Assembly: GCA_035647455.1 (NCBI GenBank)
Contig: DASRNI010000002.1
Span: 1 to 64,000, forward strand
Length of the DNA stretch: 64,000 bases
From: UBA1361 sp035647455
GTDB taxonomy: Bacteria > Bacillota_I > Bacilli_A > RFN20 > CAG-826
Direction of reading: 5' to 3'
Each line of letters begins with the position of its first letter. The stretch's first letter is position 1. The position numbers and the translations under genes were made by a program. The notes under the pieces are model-generated. The model had not been told where the DNA came from. It did no database searches and saw nothing but the letters and a program-made list of their open reading frames with translations. Positions 23,764 through 33,785 of this stretch are shown here, piece by piece.

Positions 23764-24447
23764 ATGAAGAGAGGTAAAAAGTATAACGAAGTTGCAAAAC
23801 TAATCGATCGTGAAAAACTTTATACGATTGAAGAAGCCGTAGCACTCGTTAAGCAAACATCAACAACAAAGTTTGATGCCACAATTGACGTCTCGTTCCG
23901 CCTAAACGTTGATCCGCGTCATGCTGACCAACAAATTAGGGGCACACTCGTGTTACCGCATGGTAACGGGAAAGTTAAACGTGTTCTTGCAATCACAAGA
24001 TCACCAGAAGTCGCGCTTGAAGCAGGTGCAGATTTCGCCGGTGGTAGTGAAATGCTTGAAAAAATCCAAACAGAAAACTGGTTTGATTACGACATTATCG
24101 TTGCAACACCAGACATGATGGGTGAACTAGGTAAATTGGGTAGATTACTTGGTCCAAAAGGCTTAATGCCGAACCCAAGAGTAGGTACAGTTACAACCGA
24201 CTTAGACAAAGCAATCGGTGAAATTAAAGCTGGTAAAGTTGAATACCGTGTTGACCGTGAAGCAAATATGCACGTCACGATTGGTCGCGTTAGTTTTGAA
24301 GACGCGAAACTTGTTGACAACTTAAACGCTTTAACCGAACGTATTGTTCGTGTTCGTCCCGCTGTTGTGCGTGGTACTTACATTAAAAACGCTGTGATCC
24401 ATACAACGATGGGTCCATCGATCCGCTTCACATTTGCGGGTCGCTAA
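23764..24447 (+). CDS. rplA: 50S ribosomal protein L1
   Basis: L1-stalk protein assisting E-site tRNA release. 227 residues, normal. KRGKKYNEVAKLIDREKLYTIEEA, the hallmark LLGPKGLMPNPRVGTVT and the end GTYIKNAVIHTTMGPSIRF are conserved. AAAGGAGG precedes the ATG. Confidence 0.98.
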   Translation: MKRGKKYNEVAKLIDREKLYTIEEAVALVKQTSTTKFDATIDVSFRLNVDPRHADQQIRGTLVLPHGNGKVKRVLAITRSPEVALEAGADFAGGSEMLEKIQTENWFDYDIIVATPDMMGELGKLGRLLGPKGLMPNPRVGTVTTDLDKAIGEIKAGKVEYRVDREANMHVTIGRVSFEDAKLVDNLNALTERIVRVRPAVVRGTYIKNAVIHTTMGPSIRFTFAGR

Positions 24448-24459
24448 AATTAGAAAGCT

Positions 24460-24588
24460 AGCAATAACCTAAGAAAACAACGGCGCAAGCTTAATTATGT
24501 TGTCGAGGTAATGATAATAAATTTATCTACGCAAAAGCGTCCTAAAGGATATTGTAGCCTCAATCAGAAAAAATATTGAAGGAGGACA
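24460..24588 (+). ncRNA. L10 leader (autoregulatory rplJ leader RNA)
   Basis: The gap between rplA and rplJ has the features of the Firmicutes L10 leader, bound by the L10-L12 complex. ACAAC (24477-24481) pairs with GTTGT (24499-24503), and GAGG (24505-24508) with CCTC (24558-24561). Between them are the conserved-looking GAGGTAATGATAA, a small ACGC-AAAA-GCGT hairpin (24529-24540) and TCCTAAAGGA. The family assignment rests on recognised motif order, not on a covariance search. Confidence 0.75.
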
Positions 24589-24593
24589 ACAAA

Positions 24594-25078
24594 TGAACGA
24601 AAATAACATTGCTGTTAAAAAAGCAATTGTTGATGAAGTAGCATCACGTTTTGACCAAAGTGTTGGTGTTGTCTTATTTGAGTACCGTGGCTTAACGGTT
24701 GCGCAAATGACAGACTTACGCCGTAAACTACGTGAAGTCGGTGCCGAACTAGCGATTTATAAAAATACGTTAGTAAGACGTGCAGCAGACAAACTTGGTC
24801 ATGAAGCGTTAAAAGAACATTTAACCGGCCCAAACGCCTTACTCTTTAGTAGCGACTTAAATGCTGGTGCTAAAGTATTAACACGCTTTGGCCGCTACCA
24901 CGAAGAAGTAGTAATCAAAGCCGGCATCTTCGAAAACAGAATCGTTGATGAAAAAGGTGTACGGACAATTGCCCGTCTACCAGACCATAACGGCATGATT
25001 AGCATGTTCTTGTCAGTGCTTAATGCACCAATTCAAAAATTTGCCGCGACAGTTAAAGCGGTTGCCGAAAAAGAATAA
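24594..25078 (+). CDS. rplJ: 50S ribosomal protein L10
   Basis: Anchors L7/L12 dimers and represses its own mRNA through the preceding leader. The coding frame begins at ATG 24593-24595 with GGAGGA about 8 bases upstream. 161 residues. FDQSVGVVLFEYRGLTVAQMTDLRRKLRE and KNTLVRRA are diagnostic; the C-terminal helix (LNAPIQKFAATVKAVAEKE) binds L12. Confidence 0.96.
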
Positions 25079-25104
25079 AATATCCAGAGGAGGAAAAACA
25101 CATT

Positions 25105-25479
25105 ATGGCAAAATTAACAATCGAACAAATCATTGCTTCCCTTGAAGAAATGACAGTATTAGAATTAAATGACTTAGTCAAAGCTGTAGAAGAAAAATTT
25201 GGCGTTACAGCCGCCGTAGCCGCTGCAGGCCCTGCAGTCGAAGAAGAAGGTCCAGTCGCAAAAGGACCATCAGAAGTTGACTTAGTATTAACTTCATTTG
25301 GACAAAGTAAAGTTAAAGTTATTAAAGCTGTCCAAGCAATCACCGGCTTAGGCTTAATGGATGCGAAAAAACTCGTTGACGGTGCACCAGTCACTATCAA
25401 AGAAAAAATTTCCCCAGTTGAAGCTGAAGAACACAAGAAAGCACTTGTTGAAGCCGGAGCAGAAGTTGAAATTAAATAG
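25105..25479 (+). CDS. rplL: 50S ribosomal protein L7/L12
   Basis: Multi-copy stalk protein that recruits translational GTPases. 124 residues: N-terminal dimer domain (TIEQIIASLEEMTVLELNDLVKAVEEKFGV), Ala-rich hinge (AAVAAAGPAVEEEG), C-terminal domain with SKVKVIKAVQAITGLGLMDAKKLVDGAP. AGGAGG precedes the ATG. Confidence 0.98.
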   Translation: MAKLTIEQIIASLEEMTVLELNDLVKAVEEKFGVTAAVAAAGPAVEEEGPVAKGPSEVDLVLTSFGQSKVKVIKAVQAITGLGLMDAKKLVDGAPVTIKEKISPVEAEEHKKALVEAGAEVEIK

Positions 25480-25500
25480 TAACCAAGCTTACATACGCGG

Positions 25501-25526
25501 AACCCACAATATTTTTTGTGGGTTTT
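25501..25526 (+). terminator. Attenuator-like hairpin between rplL and rsmC
   Basis: AACCCACAA (25501-25509) pairs perfectly with TTGTGGGTT (25516-25524) around a TATTTT loop, but only about four T follow. A partial terminator here would make more L7/L12 than polymerase subunits, as the rplL-rpoB attenuator does in other bacteria. Confidence 0.7.
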
Positions 25527-25550
25527 CGCGCATTTAGATGAGGTAAAAAC

Positions 25551-26150
25551 TTGACGCATTATTTTGAAAACGATTCGTCACTTAAAAGCGCAAAAAAAGA
25601 TTTAACTTTAGTTAAAAATAGCGAAAAGTACGTATTTACAACCGATATTGGTGTCTTTAGTAATAAAAGCTTCGATCACGGTTCAACGTTATTACTAAAT
25701 GAAGTAATGAAACATTACAAGGAAGGCGATATTCTCGATTTAGGTTCCGGTTACGGCTATATCGGAATTGTCTTAGCCCGTACTTATACGCACGCGCACG
25801 TAACAATGGTAGATATTAATGAGCGCGCTGTTCTACTCACGAAAATTAATATCGCGCAAAATAACGTCAAAAACGCTACCGCCCTTGTTAGCGACGGCTA
25901 CAAAGCGTTAGTAAATAAGAAATTTAGTTATATAGTTATTAATCCGCCGATTAAAGCCGGGAAAAAAGTTTACTACCCGTTCTTCAAAGACGCGAAAAAC
26001 TATTTAACGCAAGACGGAACGCTAATGTTCGTCATGAAAAAGAAGCACGGTGCAAAAAGTGCTGCTAAATACGTTCTTGAACAATTTGGCAATTGCACGC
26101 TGCTTAAAAAAGATGCGGGATATTATCTTTATACCGCAATTAGCAACTAA
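25551..26150 (+). CDS. rsmC: Class I SAM methyltransferase, RsmC/YbxB family
   Basis: Probable 16S rRNA (guanine-N2) methyltransferase. TTG start 6 bases after GAGGT. 199 residues. SAM-binding motif I ILDLGSGYGYIGIVLA, motif II VDINERAVLL, catalytic NPPIKAG and the end AGYYLYTA mark the single-domain RsmC type found between rplL and rpoB in Bacilli. The exact target base is taken from the family, not shown here. Confidence 0.88.
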   Translation: MTHYFENDSSLKSAKKDLTLVKNSEKYVFTTDIGVFSNKSFDHGSTLLLNEVMKHYKEGDILDLGSGYGYIGIVLARTYTHAHVTMVDINERAVLLTKINIAQNNVKNATALVSDGYKALVNKKFSYIVINPPIKAGKKVYYPFFKDAKNYLTQDGTLMFVMKKKHGAKSAAKYVLEQFGNCTLLKKDAGYYLYTAISN

Positions 26151-26167
26151 AAAGAAGAGAGGCATTT

Positions 26168-29100
26168 ATGAAAAAAATTAAACTTCCAGAAAAACGTCTC
26201 CACAACGATCGCATAGACTATAGCAAAATTAGTGGCTCCCTAGATTTACCAAATCTCGTTGAAATCCAAATTGATTCATACAATTGGTTTAAAAACGAAG
26301 GTATTCACGAAGTCTTAAGTGAAGTTTTTCCAATTAAGTCATATAGTGGTGATATCACAATCGGCTTTGTTGGTTATTACTTTGACCCCCCGAAATACAA
26401 TTATTTAGAATGTAAAACCCGTGGTCACACGTATAGTGCACCACTTAAAGTTAATTTAAGCTTAACGCTTGAAGCAACGGGTGAAGTTAAAGAAAGTCCA
26501 ATCTTCATGGGTGATATTCCGCTCATGACCGATACGGGAACTTTCGTCGTTAACGGCGCAGAACGCGTCATTGTTTCGCAAATCGTCCGTTCGCCAGGCG
26601 CGTACATGTCACGCAAGCTTGAACCAAAGTCTGGTCGTTATATTTATAACGCTGACCTTAACCCAACCCGCGGAACATGGCTTAAATTTGAAAACGATGC
26701 GAAAAACATCTTAAGTGTGCGGATTGACCAACAACGCAAAATGCACGCAACGCTTCTCTTAAAAGCTTTAGGTTTTATTGATTATGAAGAAACACTCGAC
26801 CTTTTTGACGTCAAAATGCTTGATGAAGACGCAAACCTTAAAATCACGGAAGACGACTTAACCGCGCTTGAACTTACACTCCGCAAAGACGAAGATATTC
26901 AAGGCGAACTTCAAGCACTTTACGAAATTTTTCGTAAACTTAAACCGGGTGAACCGATGAGTGATGATGGTGTTAAAAACCATCTCTATCAAAAGTTCTT
27001 TGACCCTAAACGTTATGACTTAGGCAAAGCTGGTCGCTTTAAGTTTAATAAAAAACTCGGTATTTACGAACGTCTTGAAGGACTCACAATCGCGGAAAAC
27101 TTAGTTAGTGCCGAAGGTGAAGTTGTTTATCCCAAAGATACGTTGCTCACGAAAAAAGAAGTTGATAACTTAAAAGCAATGAAATTTTTCGAAAATGGTG
27201 CGCACGTCCGTGAACTCCACATTAACGTTGATTTAGATTCATATAACAAAGTAAACGTTGTTCTTGTTTACACGAACGAAAAGAAAGATGCCGTAATTAA
27301 TGTAATCGGTACTGATTTAAACATTATCGAAAAACGCGTCACAATTAGTGATATCGCTGCTGTATTTAGTTATTTTATGAACATCCAGTTCGGTATCGGT
27401 AACTTAGATGACATTGATCACTTAAGTAACCGCCGTGTCCGTCCCGTTGGTGAATTAATTCAAAACCAATTCCGTGTTGGTCTTTCGAAGATGGTTAAAG
27501 CAATGCGCGACTCAACTTCAATTACGGACACTGATACAATTACACCGCAAAAGTTAGTTAACACCCGTCACGTTAGTACAGCAATTCGCGATTTCTTTGC
27601 GATGAGCCAACTTTCCCAATTTATGGATCAAGTTAACCCGCTTGCAGAACTAACGAATAAACGCCGCATTAGTGCGCTCGGACCAGGTGGTTTAACGCGT
27701 GATCGCGCGAGTTTTGATGTTCGTGACGTTCACCATTCGCATTACGGTCGTATTTGTCCCGTTGAAACACCAGAAGGACAAAACATTGGTTTAATTAATA
27801 ACTTAGCAAGTTACGCGAAAGTTAACGAATACGGGTTTATTGAAACACCGTACCGTAAAGTACTGAAACCTTTTGGAAAAGTTACTGAAGAAACTGTTTA
27901 CTTAGACGCCGAAAGCGAACGCGAATTTGTAATCGCCGAAGCTAACGTTGAAGTTGATGCGGAAGGCTTAATTTTAACGCAAGACATTATCGCGCGTCTT
28001 GACGGTGAAAACATTTTAGTTACACCAGACAAAGTTGATTACATCGATGTATCACCAAAACAAATCGTTTCAATCGCCGCTGCGTCAATTCCGTTCTTAG
28101 AAAATGACGACGCAATGCGGGCCTTAATGGGTGCGAACATGCAGCGCCAAGCTTTACCACTTATCGTTCCGGAAACACCACTTGTTGGTACAGGACTTGA
28201 AACAAAAATCGCTCAAGACTCGGGTGCCGCAATTATCGCGCGCGCCGATGGACTCGTGACTTATGTTGACTCAACAAAAATTGTTGTCAAAGAAAAAGAA
28301 GAAGAATACACGTACTTACTGCAAAAGTTTGCCCGTAGTAACCAAGGAACATGCTTTAACCAAATCCCGCTTGTCAAAGCTGGTGACAAAGTTAAAAAAG
28401 CGAGCTTACTCGCGGATGGTCCTTCAATGGAAAACGGTGAACTTGCACTTGGAAGAAACGTAACAATCGCTTTTATGACGTGGGAAGGTTATAACTTTGA
28501 AGACGCGGTCATTATGAGTGACCGTCTCGTTAAAGATGACGTTTACACCTCAATTCATATTGAAGAATATAAAATTGAAGCGCGTAAAATTAAGTCAGTT
28601 GAAGAACGAATTACCCGCGATTTACCGGAAAACATCAGCGAAGCAACGAAAGCATTCCTTGATGAAGACGGAATTATTATTCCTGGTTCCGAAGTTAAAG
28701 AAGGTGACTACTTAGTCGGTCGTGTCACGCCGAAAGGGCAACGCGAACTTAGCGCAGAAGACCGTCTTATCCACACAATCTTTAATGAACGTGTTAAAGA
28801 CGTCAAAGATACTTCGCTCCGTGTCCCCCATGGTGGTGGCGGTACCGTTATCGATGTTCGTGTTTTCCGTCGCGCTGATGGTGACGAACTTGGACCTAAC
28901 GTTGAAGTAAGTGTTAGTGTCTTCGTCGCGCAAAAACGCAAAATTAGTGAAGGTGACAAAATGAGCGGACGCCACGGTAATAAAGGTGTCATTAGTCTTA
29001 TTCTCCCAGAAGCTGATATGCCGTTTATGGAAGACGGTACACCGGTTGATATTATGCTCAACCCCCTTGGTGTTCCAAGCCGGATGAATATCGGACAAAT

Positions 29101-29797
29101 TTTAGAGATGCACTTAGGAATGGCACTCAAAAAACTTAACTTAAAAATTGCAACACCGGTTTTTGACGGAATTTCTAACGAAGAAATTTTCGAATTAATG
29201 GAAGCTGCAGAAATGAATAAAGATGGTAAACAAGTACTTTATGACGGCCGCACTGGTGACCGTTTTGACGAACGCATTAGTGTCGGTGTTATGTACTTAA
29301 TTAAACTCGTCCACATGGTTGATGATAAACTTCACGCCCGGGCAACTGGTCCTTATAGTTTAGTGACCCAGCAGCCACTCGGCGGAAAAGCACAAAACGG
29401 TGGACAACGGTTTGGTGAGATGGAAGTTTGGGCGCTTGAAGCTTACGGTGCCGCAAACATTCTCCAAGAAATTCTCACGATTAAGAGTGATGACCGTGTC
29501 GGTCGTAAACGTACTTATGAAGCAATTATTAAAGGTTATGACTTCCCTGAACCAGGAATTCCGGAAGCATTTAAAGTGTTAACCCGTGAACTCCAAGGTT
29601 TAGCAATCAACGTTGAACTTAAAAACGATGAAGGGGAAATTATTGATTTAGATGAACTTGCTGCGAAGCAAGATGCAGATATTCGTCGCTCCCGCAGAAA
29701 TACTTACATTCGTCAAAAAGAAGCAGAAGATCAAGTTGACGAAGATGAAGTCGGTATTACTTACGGTGGAAGTGAAGAAGAAAGTGAGGAAGAATAA
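26168..29797 (+). CDS. rpoB: RNA polymerase beta subunit
   Basis: Catalytic core subunit with the rifampicin pocket. 1209 residues, typical of Firmicutes. Recognised blocks: RVIVSQIVRSPGAY, QLSQFMDQVNPLAEL, KRRISALGPGGLTRDRASFDVRDVHHSHYGRICPVETPEG, MSGRHGNKGV, QPLGGKAQNGGQRFGEMEVWALEAYGA. In the Rif region residue 497 is Asn (LTNKRR) where most bacteria have His (E. coli 526). It ends with an acidic tail (GGSEEESEEE). The stop overlaps rpoC by one base. Confidence 0.98.
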   Translation: MKKIKLPEKRLHNDRIDYSKISGSLDLPNLVEIQIDSYNWFKNEGIHEVLSEVFPIKSYSGDITIGFVGYYFDPPKYNYLECKTRGHTYSAPLKVNLSLTLEATGEVKESPIFMGDIPLMTDTGTFVVNGAERVIVSQIVRSPGAYMSRKLEPKSGRYIYNADLNPTRGTWLKFENDAKNILSVRIDQQRKMHATLLLKALGFIDYEETLDLFDVKMLDEDANLKITEDDLTALELTLRKDEDIQGELQALYEIFRKLKPGEPMSDDGVKNHLYQKFFDPKRYDLGKAGRFKFNKKLGIYERLEGLTIAENLVSAEGEVVYPKDTLLTKKEVDNLKAMKFFENGAHVRELHINVDLDSYNKVNVVLVYTNEKKDAVINVIGTDLNIIEKRVTISDIAAVFSYFMNIQFGIGNLDDIDHLSNRRVRPVGELIQNQFRVGLSKMVKAMRDSTSITDTDTITPQKLVNTRHVSTAIRDFFAMSQLSQFMDQVNPLAELTNKRRISALGPGGLTRDRASFDVRDVHHSHYGRICPVETPEGQNIGLINNLASYAKVNEYGFIETPYRKVLKPFGKVTEETVYLDAESEREFVIAEANVEVDAEGLILTQDIIARLDGENILVTPDKVDYIDVSPKQIVSIAAASIPFLENDDAMRALMGANMQRQALPLIVPETPLVGTGLETKIAQDSGAAIIARADGLVTYVDSTKIVVKEKEEEYTYLLQKFARSNQGTCFNQIPLVKAGDKVKKASLLADGPSMENGELALGRNVTIAFMTWEGYNFEDAVIMSDRLVKDDVYTSIHIEEYKIEARKIKSVEERITRDLPENISEATKAFLDEDGIIIPGSEVKEGDYLVGRVTPKGQRELSAEDRLIHTIFNERVKDVKDTSLRVPHGGGGTVIDVRVFRRADGDELGPNVEVSVSVFVAQKRKISEGDKMSGRHGNKGVISLILPEADMPFMEDGTPVDIMLNPLGVPSRMNIGQILEMHLGMALKKLNLKIATPVFDGISNEEIFELMEAAEMNKDGKQVLYDGRTGDRFDERISVGVMYLIKLVHMVDDKLHARATGPYSLVTQQPLGGKAQNGGQRFGEMEVWALEAYGAANILQEILTIKSDDRVGRKRTYEAIIKGYDFPEPGIPEAFKVLTRELQGLAINVELKNDEGEIIDLDELAAKQDADIRRSRRNTYIRQKEAEDQVDEDEVGITYGGSEEESEEE

Positions 29798-32700
29798 TGC
29801 CACGCAAAACAACATTTAATATTAATACTTTAGCAAGTGTTAAAATCGGTCTAGCCTCACCGGAACAAATAAGAGATTGGTCACATGGGGAAATTTTAAA
29901 ACCTGAAACGATTAACTATCGCAGCCAAAAGCCCGAACGTACCGGACTTTTCTGTGAAGTTATTTTCGGACCAAGTAAAGACTATGAATGTCACTGTGGA
30001 AAGTATCGCAAAATCCGTTTTAAAGGAACGGTTTGTGAGAAGTGTGGCGTTGAAGTTATGTCAAAGTACGTTCGTCGTGAACGAATGGGTCATATTGAAC
30101 TCGCAAGTCCATGTACGCACATTTGGTACTTAAAAGGCACACCTTCACGCTTAGCGTTCCTGCTTGATATTCCCGCGAAACAACTTGAGGAAATTATTTA
30201 CTTTATTTCGCACGTTGTTCTTGATCCAGGCACAAGTAGTGTCCTTGAATACAAACAGTTTATTGATGATGCAAGTGGTCGACAAATTTTTGCGAAAGCA
30301 CTTGAAGAAATTCGTGAAGGCATGGCCGATAAAGATAGTTTCGAATATGCCCGTAGTACGGAATTACTTGAACGTCTTGAAAGTTCAACGTTCGACTTTA
30401 GTGCAACGAGCCGCTTTATTAGTAAATATACCGGTGCCCGCTTTGGTGAAGGAGCGGAAGCAATTAAGCAACTTTTAAAAGAAGTTGATTTAGAAAAAGA
30501 ATACGAATTAATTAAAACGGAACTCAAAACGGTCAGTAAAAACCGTGAAGCCCGTTTACTTAAACGACTTGAAATCGTTGATGCCTTTATTAAATCAGGC
30601 AATAAACCCGAATGGATGGTGCTTGATGTAATTCCGGTCATTCCACCTGACTTACGTCCAATGCTCCAACTTGATGGTGGTCGCTATGCGAATAGTGATA
30701 TTAACGATTTATATCGCCGCGTTATTACGCGTAACAACCGTTACAAACAACTCGTGCAAATGAACGCACCAAAAGTTATTTTAATGAACGGTCGTCGTGT
30801 TTTACAACAAGCGGTTGATACATTAATTGATAACGGTCGTCGTGGTAAACCAGTTACCGGTACAAATAAACGTCCACTTAAGAGCTTAAGTGCGGCGCTT
30901 AAAGGTAAACAAGGTCGCTTCCGTCATAACTTACTTGGTAAGCGTGTTGACTATAGTGGCCGTAGTGTTATCGCGGTTGGACCAGAACTTAAAATGTACG
31001 AATGCGGTATTCCCCGTGAAATGGCAATTCAGCTTTTCCGTCCGTTTATCGCTGCCGAACTCATTAAACGTGAAGATTCGAACGTAACAAATCACACCCA
31101 AGCGGACCGTGTGATTGATAACCACGAAGAAATCGTTTTCGATATTATTGAAGAAATTATTGATGACCATCCCGTCTTACTTAACCGGGCACCAACGCTT
31201 CACCGCCTTGGTATTCAAGCTTTTAAAGCCGTTCTCGTTAGTGGGCGAGCAATTCGTTTACACCCACTCGTTTGTGCCGGCTTTAACGCTGACTTTGATG
31301 GTGACCAAATGGCCGTTCACGTCCCGCTTTCACTTGCGGCGAAAGAAGAAGCACTCAACTTAATGCTCGCAAGTAAAAACATTTTAGGACCGAAAGACGG
31401 TAAACCAATTGCCGCTCCGTCGCAAGACATGGTAATTGGTAACTACTTCTTAACCCAAGAAGAAAGTAAAGAAGACTTCTTAAAGCGTGCCGCAGAATCG
31501 CGCCTTAATGGTGACGAAGCTGGTGCATTAAAGTTTGAAGAATTCGCCCAAAGTGAAGGTAAAGTTTTTGGCACTGTGAGTGAAATCATTCGCGCCTACG
31601 AAACAAATCAAATTCACTTGCATAACCGGATTGCCCTTCGTGGTTCGGCGCTTAATAAAAAAGAATTCACTGGTGAAATGAACAAGAGTTACGTTGTAAC
31701 TTCTGTTGGTAAAGTTATCTTTAACTCAATTTTCCCTAGCGACTTCCCATATATTAACGCACCCGATCCAACGACGCTGCAACATAATCCAACCGCAAAC
31801 TTCGTCCCGCTTGGTACGAACATTAAAGAGCATATTGCGAAGACGCCACTTCGTAAACCAATTGGTCAAGATTTCTTAGGCCAAATTATTAACGAAGTCT
31901 TTAAGCGTTATCGCACAACAAAAACAAGTGCTATTCTTGATAAAATCAAGGATCACGGCTTTAAGTATGCGACAATTTCCGGCTTAACCGTTTCCTTAGC
32001 CGACATTACACCAGTTGAAGGTAAAAACGAACTTATCCGTGCTGGTGAAGAAAAAGTTAAGAAAACAAACGCGCTTGCTCAACGTGGTTTCACGAGTGAA
32101 GAAGAGCGTTACGCCGAAGTTATCGGTATTTGGCAAGGTGTTCGTAACGAAGTCGAAGATAAACTTAAAGAACAATTTATGGAAGACCGCCGCAACCCGC
32201 TTTATATTATGTACGATTCAGGTGCGCGCGGTAAGATTACAAACTTCGTCCAACTTAAAGGAATGCGTGGTCTCATGGCTTCCCCACGTGGTGGCGAAAT
32301 TGAAATCCCAATTAAATCAAGTTTCCGTGAAGGAATTAGTGTTAGTGAATTCTTTATTGCGAGTCATGGTTCCCGTAAAGGGGGAGCAGACACGGCGATT
32401 AAAACAGCGGACTCGGGTTACTTAACGCGTAAGCTTGTTGACGTTGCCCAAGATGTTACGGTAACAATTAACGACTGTGGTAGCGATCACGGTTTTGTCG
32501 TTCGCGAAATTAAAACGCGTGAAGACAACACAACAATCGTCCCACTTGGTGACCGTATTCGTGGCCGTTACACGGTTAATGATATTATTCACCCGGAAAC
32601 TGGCGAAGTTATTGTTGAAGCAAATACACTAATTAACGAAGGACTTGCTGAGTATATCGACAAAGCCGGCGTTGAAGAAGTGGAAATTCGTTCACTCTTT

Positions 32701-33666
32701 GGTTGTGAAGCAAAGCGCGGCGTTTGTGCGCATTGTTACGGAATTAACTTAGCAACCGGAGAAAGTGTCCAAGTTGGTGAAGCAGTCGGAATTATGGCCG
32801 CCCAATCAATTGGTGAACCAGGAACACAGTTAACGATGCGGACATTCCATACAGGTGGTGTTGCAACTGCCGAAGACGTGACGCAAGGTTTACCGCGTGT
32901 TCAAGAACTCTTTGAAAGCCGTAATCCGAAAGGGCGCGCGAAAATTAGCGACATCAGCGGAACCGTTATGGAAATTGAAGAAGTTGAAAACCGTCGCTTT
33001 AATATTACCGTTAAAAACGAACTGGAAGAACGCGTTACGCTCACCGAATACGGCCAAAAACTCCGTGTTAAAGAAGGTGACGTAATTACAAGTGGTCAAC
33101 GCTTAACAGAAGGAACAATTTTTCCGCGTGAACTACTTGCTGTAAGTGACGTTACAACTGTGCAAAACTATTTACTGAACGAAGTTCAAAAAGTTTACCG
33201 CACAAGTGCATCTGTCCGGATTGACGATAAGCACTTAGAAGTTATCGTGAAACAAATGCTTAATCGTGTCTTAGTCATTGATGGCGGAGAAACGGACTTA
33301 CTACCGGGACAACATGTCACAACGATTCAGTTTACTGACGCGAATAAATACGCATTAGTGAACGGACTTCGTCCGGCAGTAGCGAAACCACTCATACTCG
33401 GAATTACGAAAGCCGCGCTTGCAAGTGATTCATTCTTAAGTGCTGCTGGGTTCCAAGAAACGACACGTATTTTAACGGACGCTGTTGTTAAAGCACGCAT
33501 CGATACACTTGAAGGACTCAAAGAAAACGTTATAACCGGTCGCATTATTCCTGCTGGCCGTGGTTTGTTAAGTGAAGAAGAACAAGCAGCATTACTCGAA
33601 GGTTTCTCCGTGCAAAAAGCACTTGAAGCAATCGAAGCTGATTATGAAGACGATACGCTTCAGTAG
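29797..33666 (+). CDS. rpoC: RNA polymerase beta' subunit
   Basis: Carries the catalytic Mg ion. 1289 residues. N-terminal zinc site CHCGKYRKIRFKGTVCEKCGVE, catalytic NADFDGDQ at 497-504 (three Asp), second zinc site (CEAKRGVCAHCYG) and the trigger-loop region GEAVGIMAAQSIGEPGTQLTMRTFHTGG are intact. Coupled to rpoB. Bacilli normally have an L7Ae-like gene next; here the next genes are proteases. Confidence 0.98.
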   Translation: MPRKTTFNINTLASVKIGLASPEQIRDWSHGEILKPETINYRSQKPERTGLFCEVIFGPSKDYECHCGKYRKIRFKGTVCEKCGVEVMSKYVRRERMGHIELASPCTHIWYLKGTPSRLAFLLDIPAKQLEEIIYFISHVVLDPGTSSVLEYKQFIDDASGRQIFAKALEEIREGMADKDSFEYARSTELLERLESSTFDFSATSRFISKYTGARFGEGAEAIKQLLKEVDLEKEYELIKTELKTVSKNREARLLKRLEIVDAFIKSGNKPEWMVLDVIPVIPPDLRPMLQLDGGRYANSDINDLYRRVITRNNRYKQLVQMNAPKVILMNGRRVLQQAVDTLIDNGRRGKPVTGTNKRPLKSLSAALKGKQGRFRHNLLGKRVDYSGRSVIAVGPELKMYECGIPREMAIQLFRPFIAAELIKREDSNVTNHTQADRVIDNHEEIVFDIIEEIIDDHPVLLNRAPTLHRLGIQAFKAVLVSGRAIRLHPLVCAGFNADFDGDQMAVHVPLSLAAKEEALNLMLASKNILGPKDGKPIAAPSQDMVIGNYFLTQEESKEDFLKRAAESRLNGDEAGALKFEEFAQSEGKVFGTVSEIIRAYETNQIHLHNRIALRGSALNKKEFTGEMNKSYVVTSVGKVIFNSIFPSDFPYINAPDPTTLQHNPTANFVPLGTNIKEHIAKTPLRKPIGQDFLGQIINEVFKRYRTTKTSAILDKIKDHGFKYATISGLTVSLADITPVEGKNELIRAGEEKVKKTNALAQRGFTSEEERYAEVIGIWQGVRNEVEDKLKEQFMEDRRNPLYIMYDSGARGKITNFVQLKGMRGLMASPRGGEIEIPIKSSFREGISVSEFFIASHGSRKGGADTAIKTADSGYLTRKLVDVAQDVTVTINDCGSDHGFVVREIKTREDNTTIVPLGDRIRGRYTVNDIIHPETGEVIVEANTLINEGLAEYIDKAGVEEVEIRSLFGCEAKRGVCAHCYGINLATGESVQVGEAVGIMAAQSIGEPGTQLTMRTFHTGGVATAEDVTQGLPRVQELFESRNPKGRAKISDISGTVMEIEEVENRRFNITVKNELEERVTLTEYGQKLRVKEGDVITSGQRLTEGTIFPRELLAVSDVTTVQNYLLNEVQKVYRTSASVRIDDKHLEVIVKQMLNRVLVIDGGETDLLPGQHVTTIQFTDANKYALVNGLRPAVAKPLILGITKAALASDSFLSAAGFQETTRILTDAVVKARIDTLEGLKENVITGRIIPAGRGLLSEEEQAALLEGFSVQKALEAIEADYEDDTLQ

Positions 33667-33680
33667 TAACAAACATAAAT

Positions 33681-33718
33681 AACCGTTATTTGTAAACGGT
33701 TTCACCTTAAAAGGTGAA
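33681..33718 (+). terminator. Two adjacent hairpins after rpoC, possible weak terminator
   Basis: AACCGTT (33681-33687) pairs with AACGGTT (33695-33701), and TTCACCTT (33701-33708) with AAGGTGAA (33711-33718). No T run follows, so this is not a standard terminator; it may protect the 3' end of the mRNA or reduce read-through. Confidence 0.35.
33690..33705 (+). promoter_or_regulatory. cre-like operator upstream of the first protease gene
   Basis: TTGTAAACGGTTTCAC fits the cre consensus WTGNAARCGNWWWCAW at 15 of 16 positions (last base). It shares the 11-mer AAACGGTTTCA with the site at 2667-2682. The site overlaps the first hairpin after rpoC, so the dyad may serve RNA rather than DNA. Confidence 0.4.
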
Positions 33719-33785
33719 GAAAAAACACGATTTTCATGTATATTAGTGGTAGACATAAAAATCGAGATTAAGAAAGTAGGTTATT

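Noticed and set aside
28708..29130. Minus-strand open frame inside rpoB
   Set aside because: Shadow of conserved rpoB codons; no start signals.
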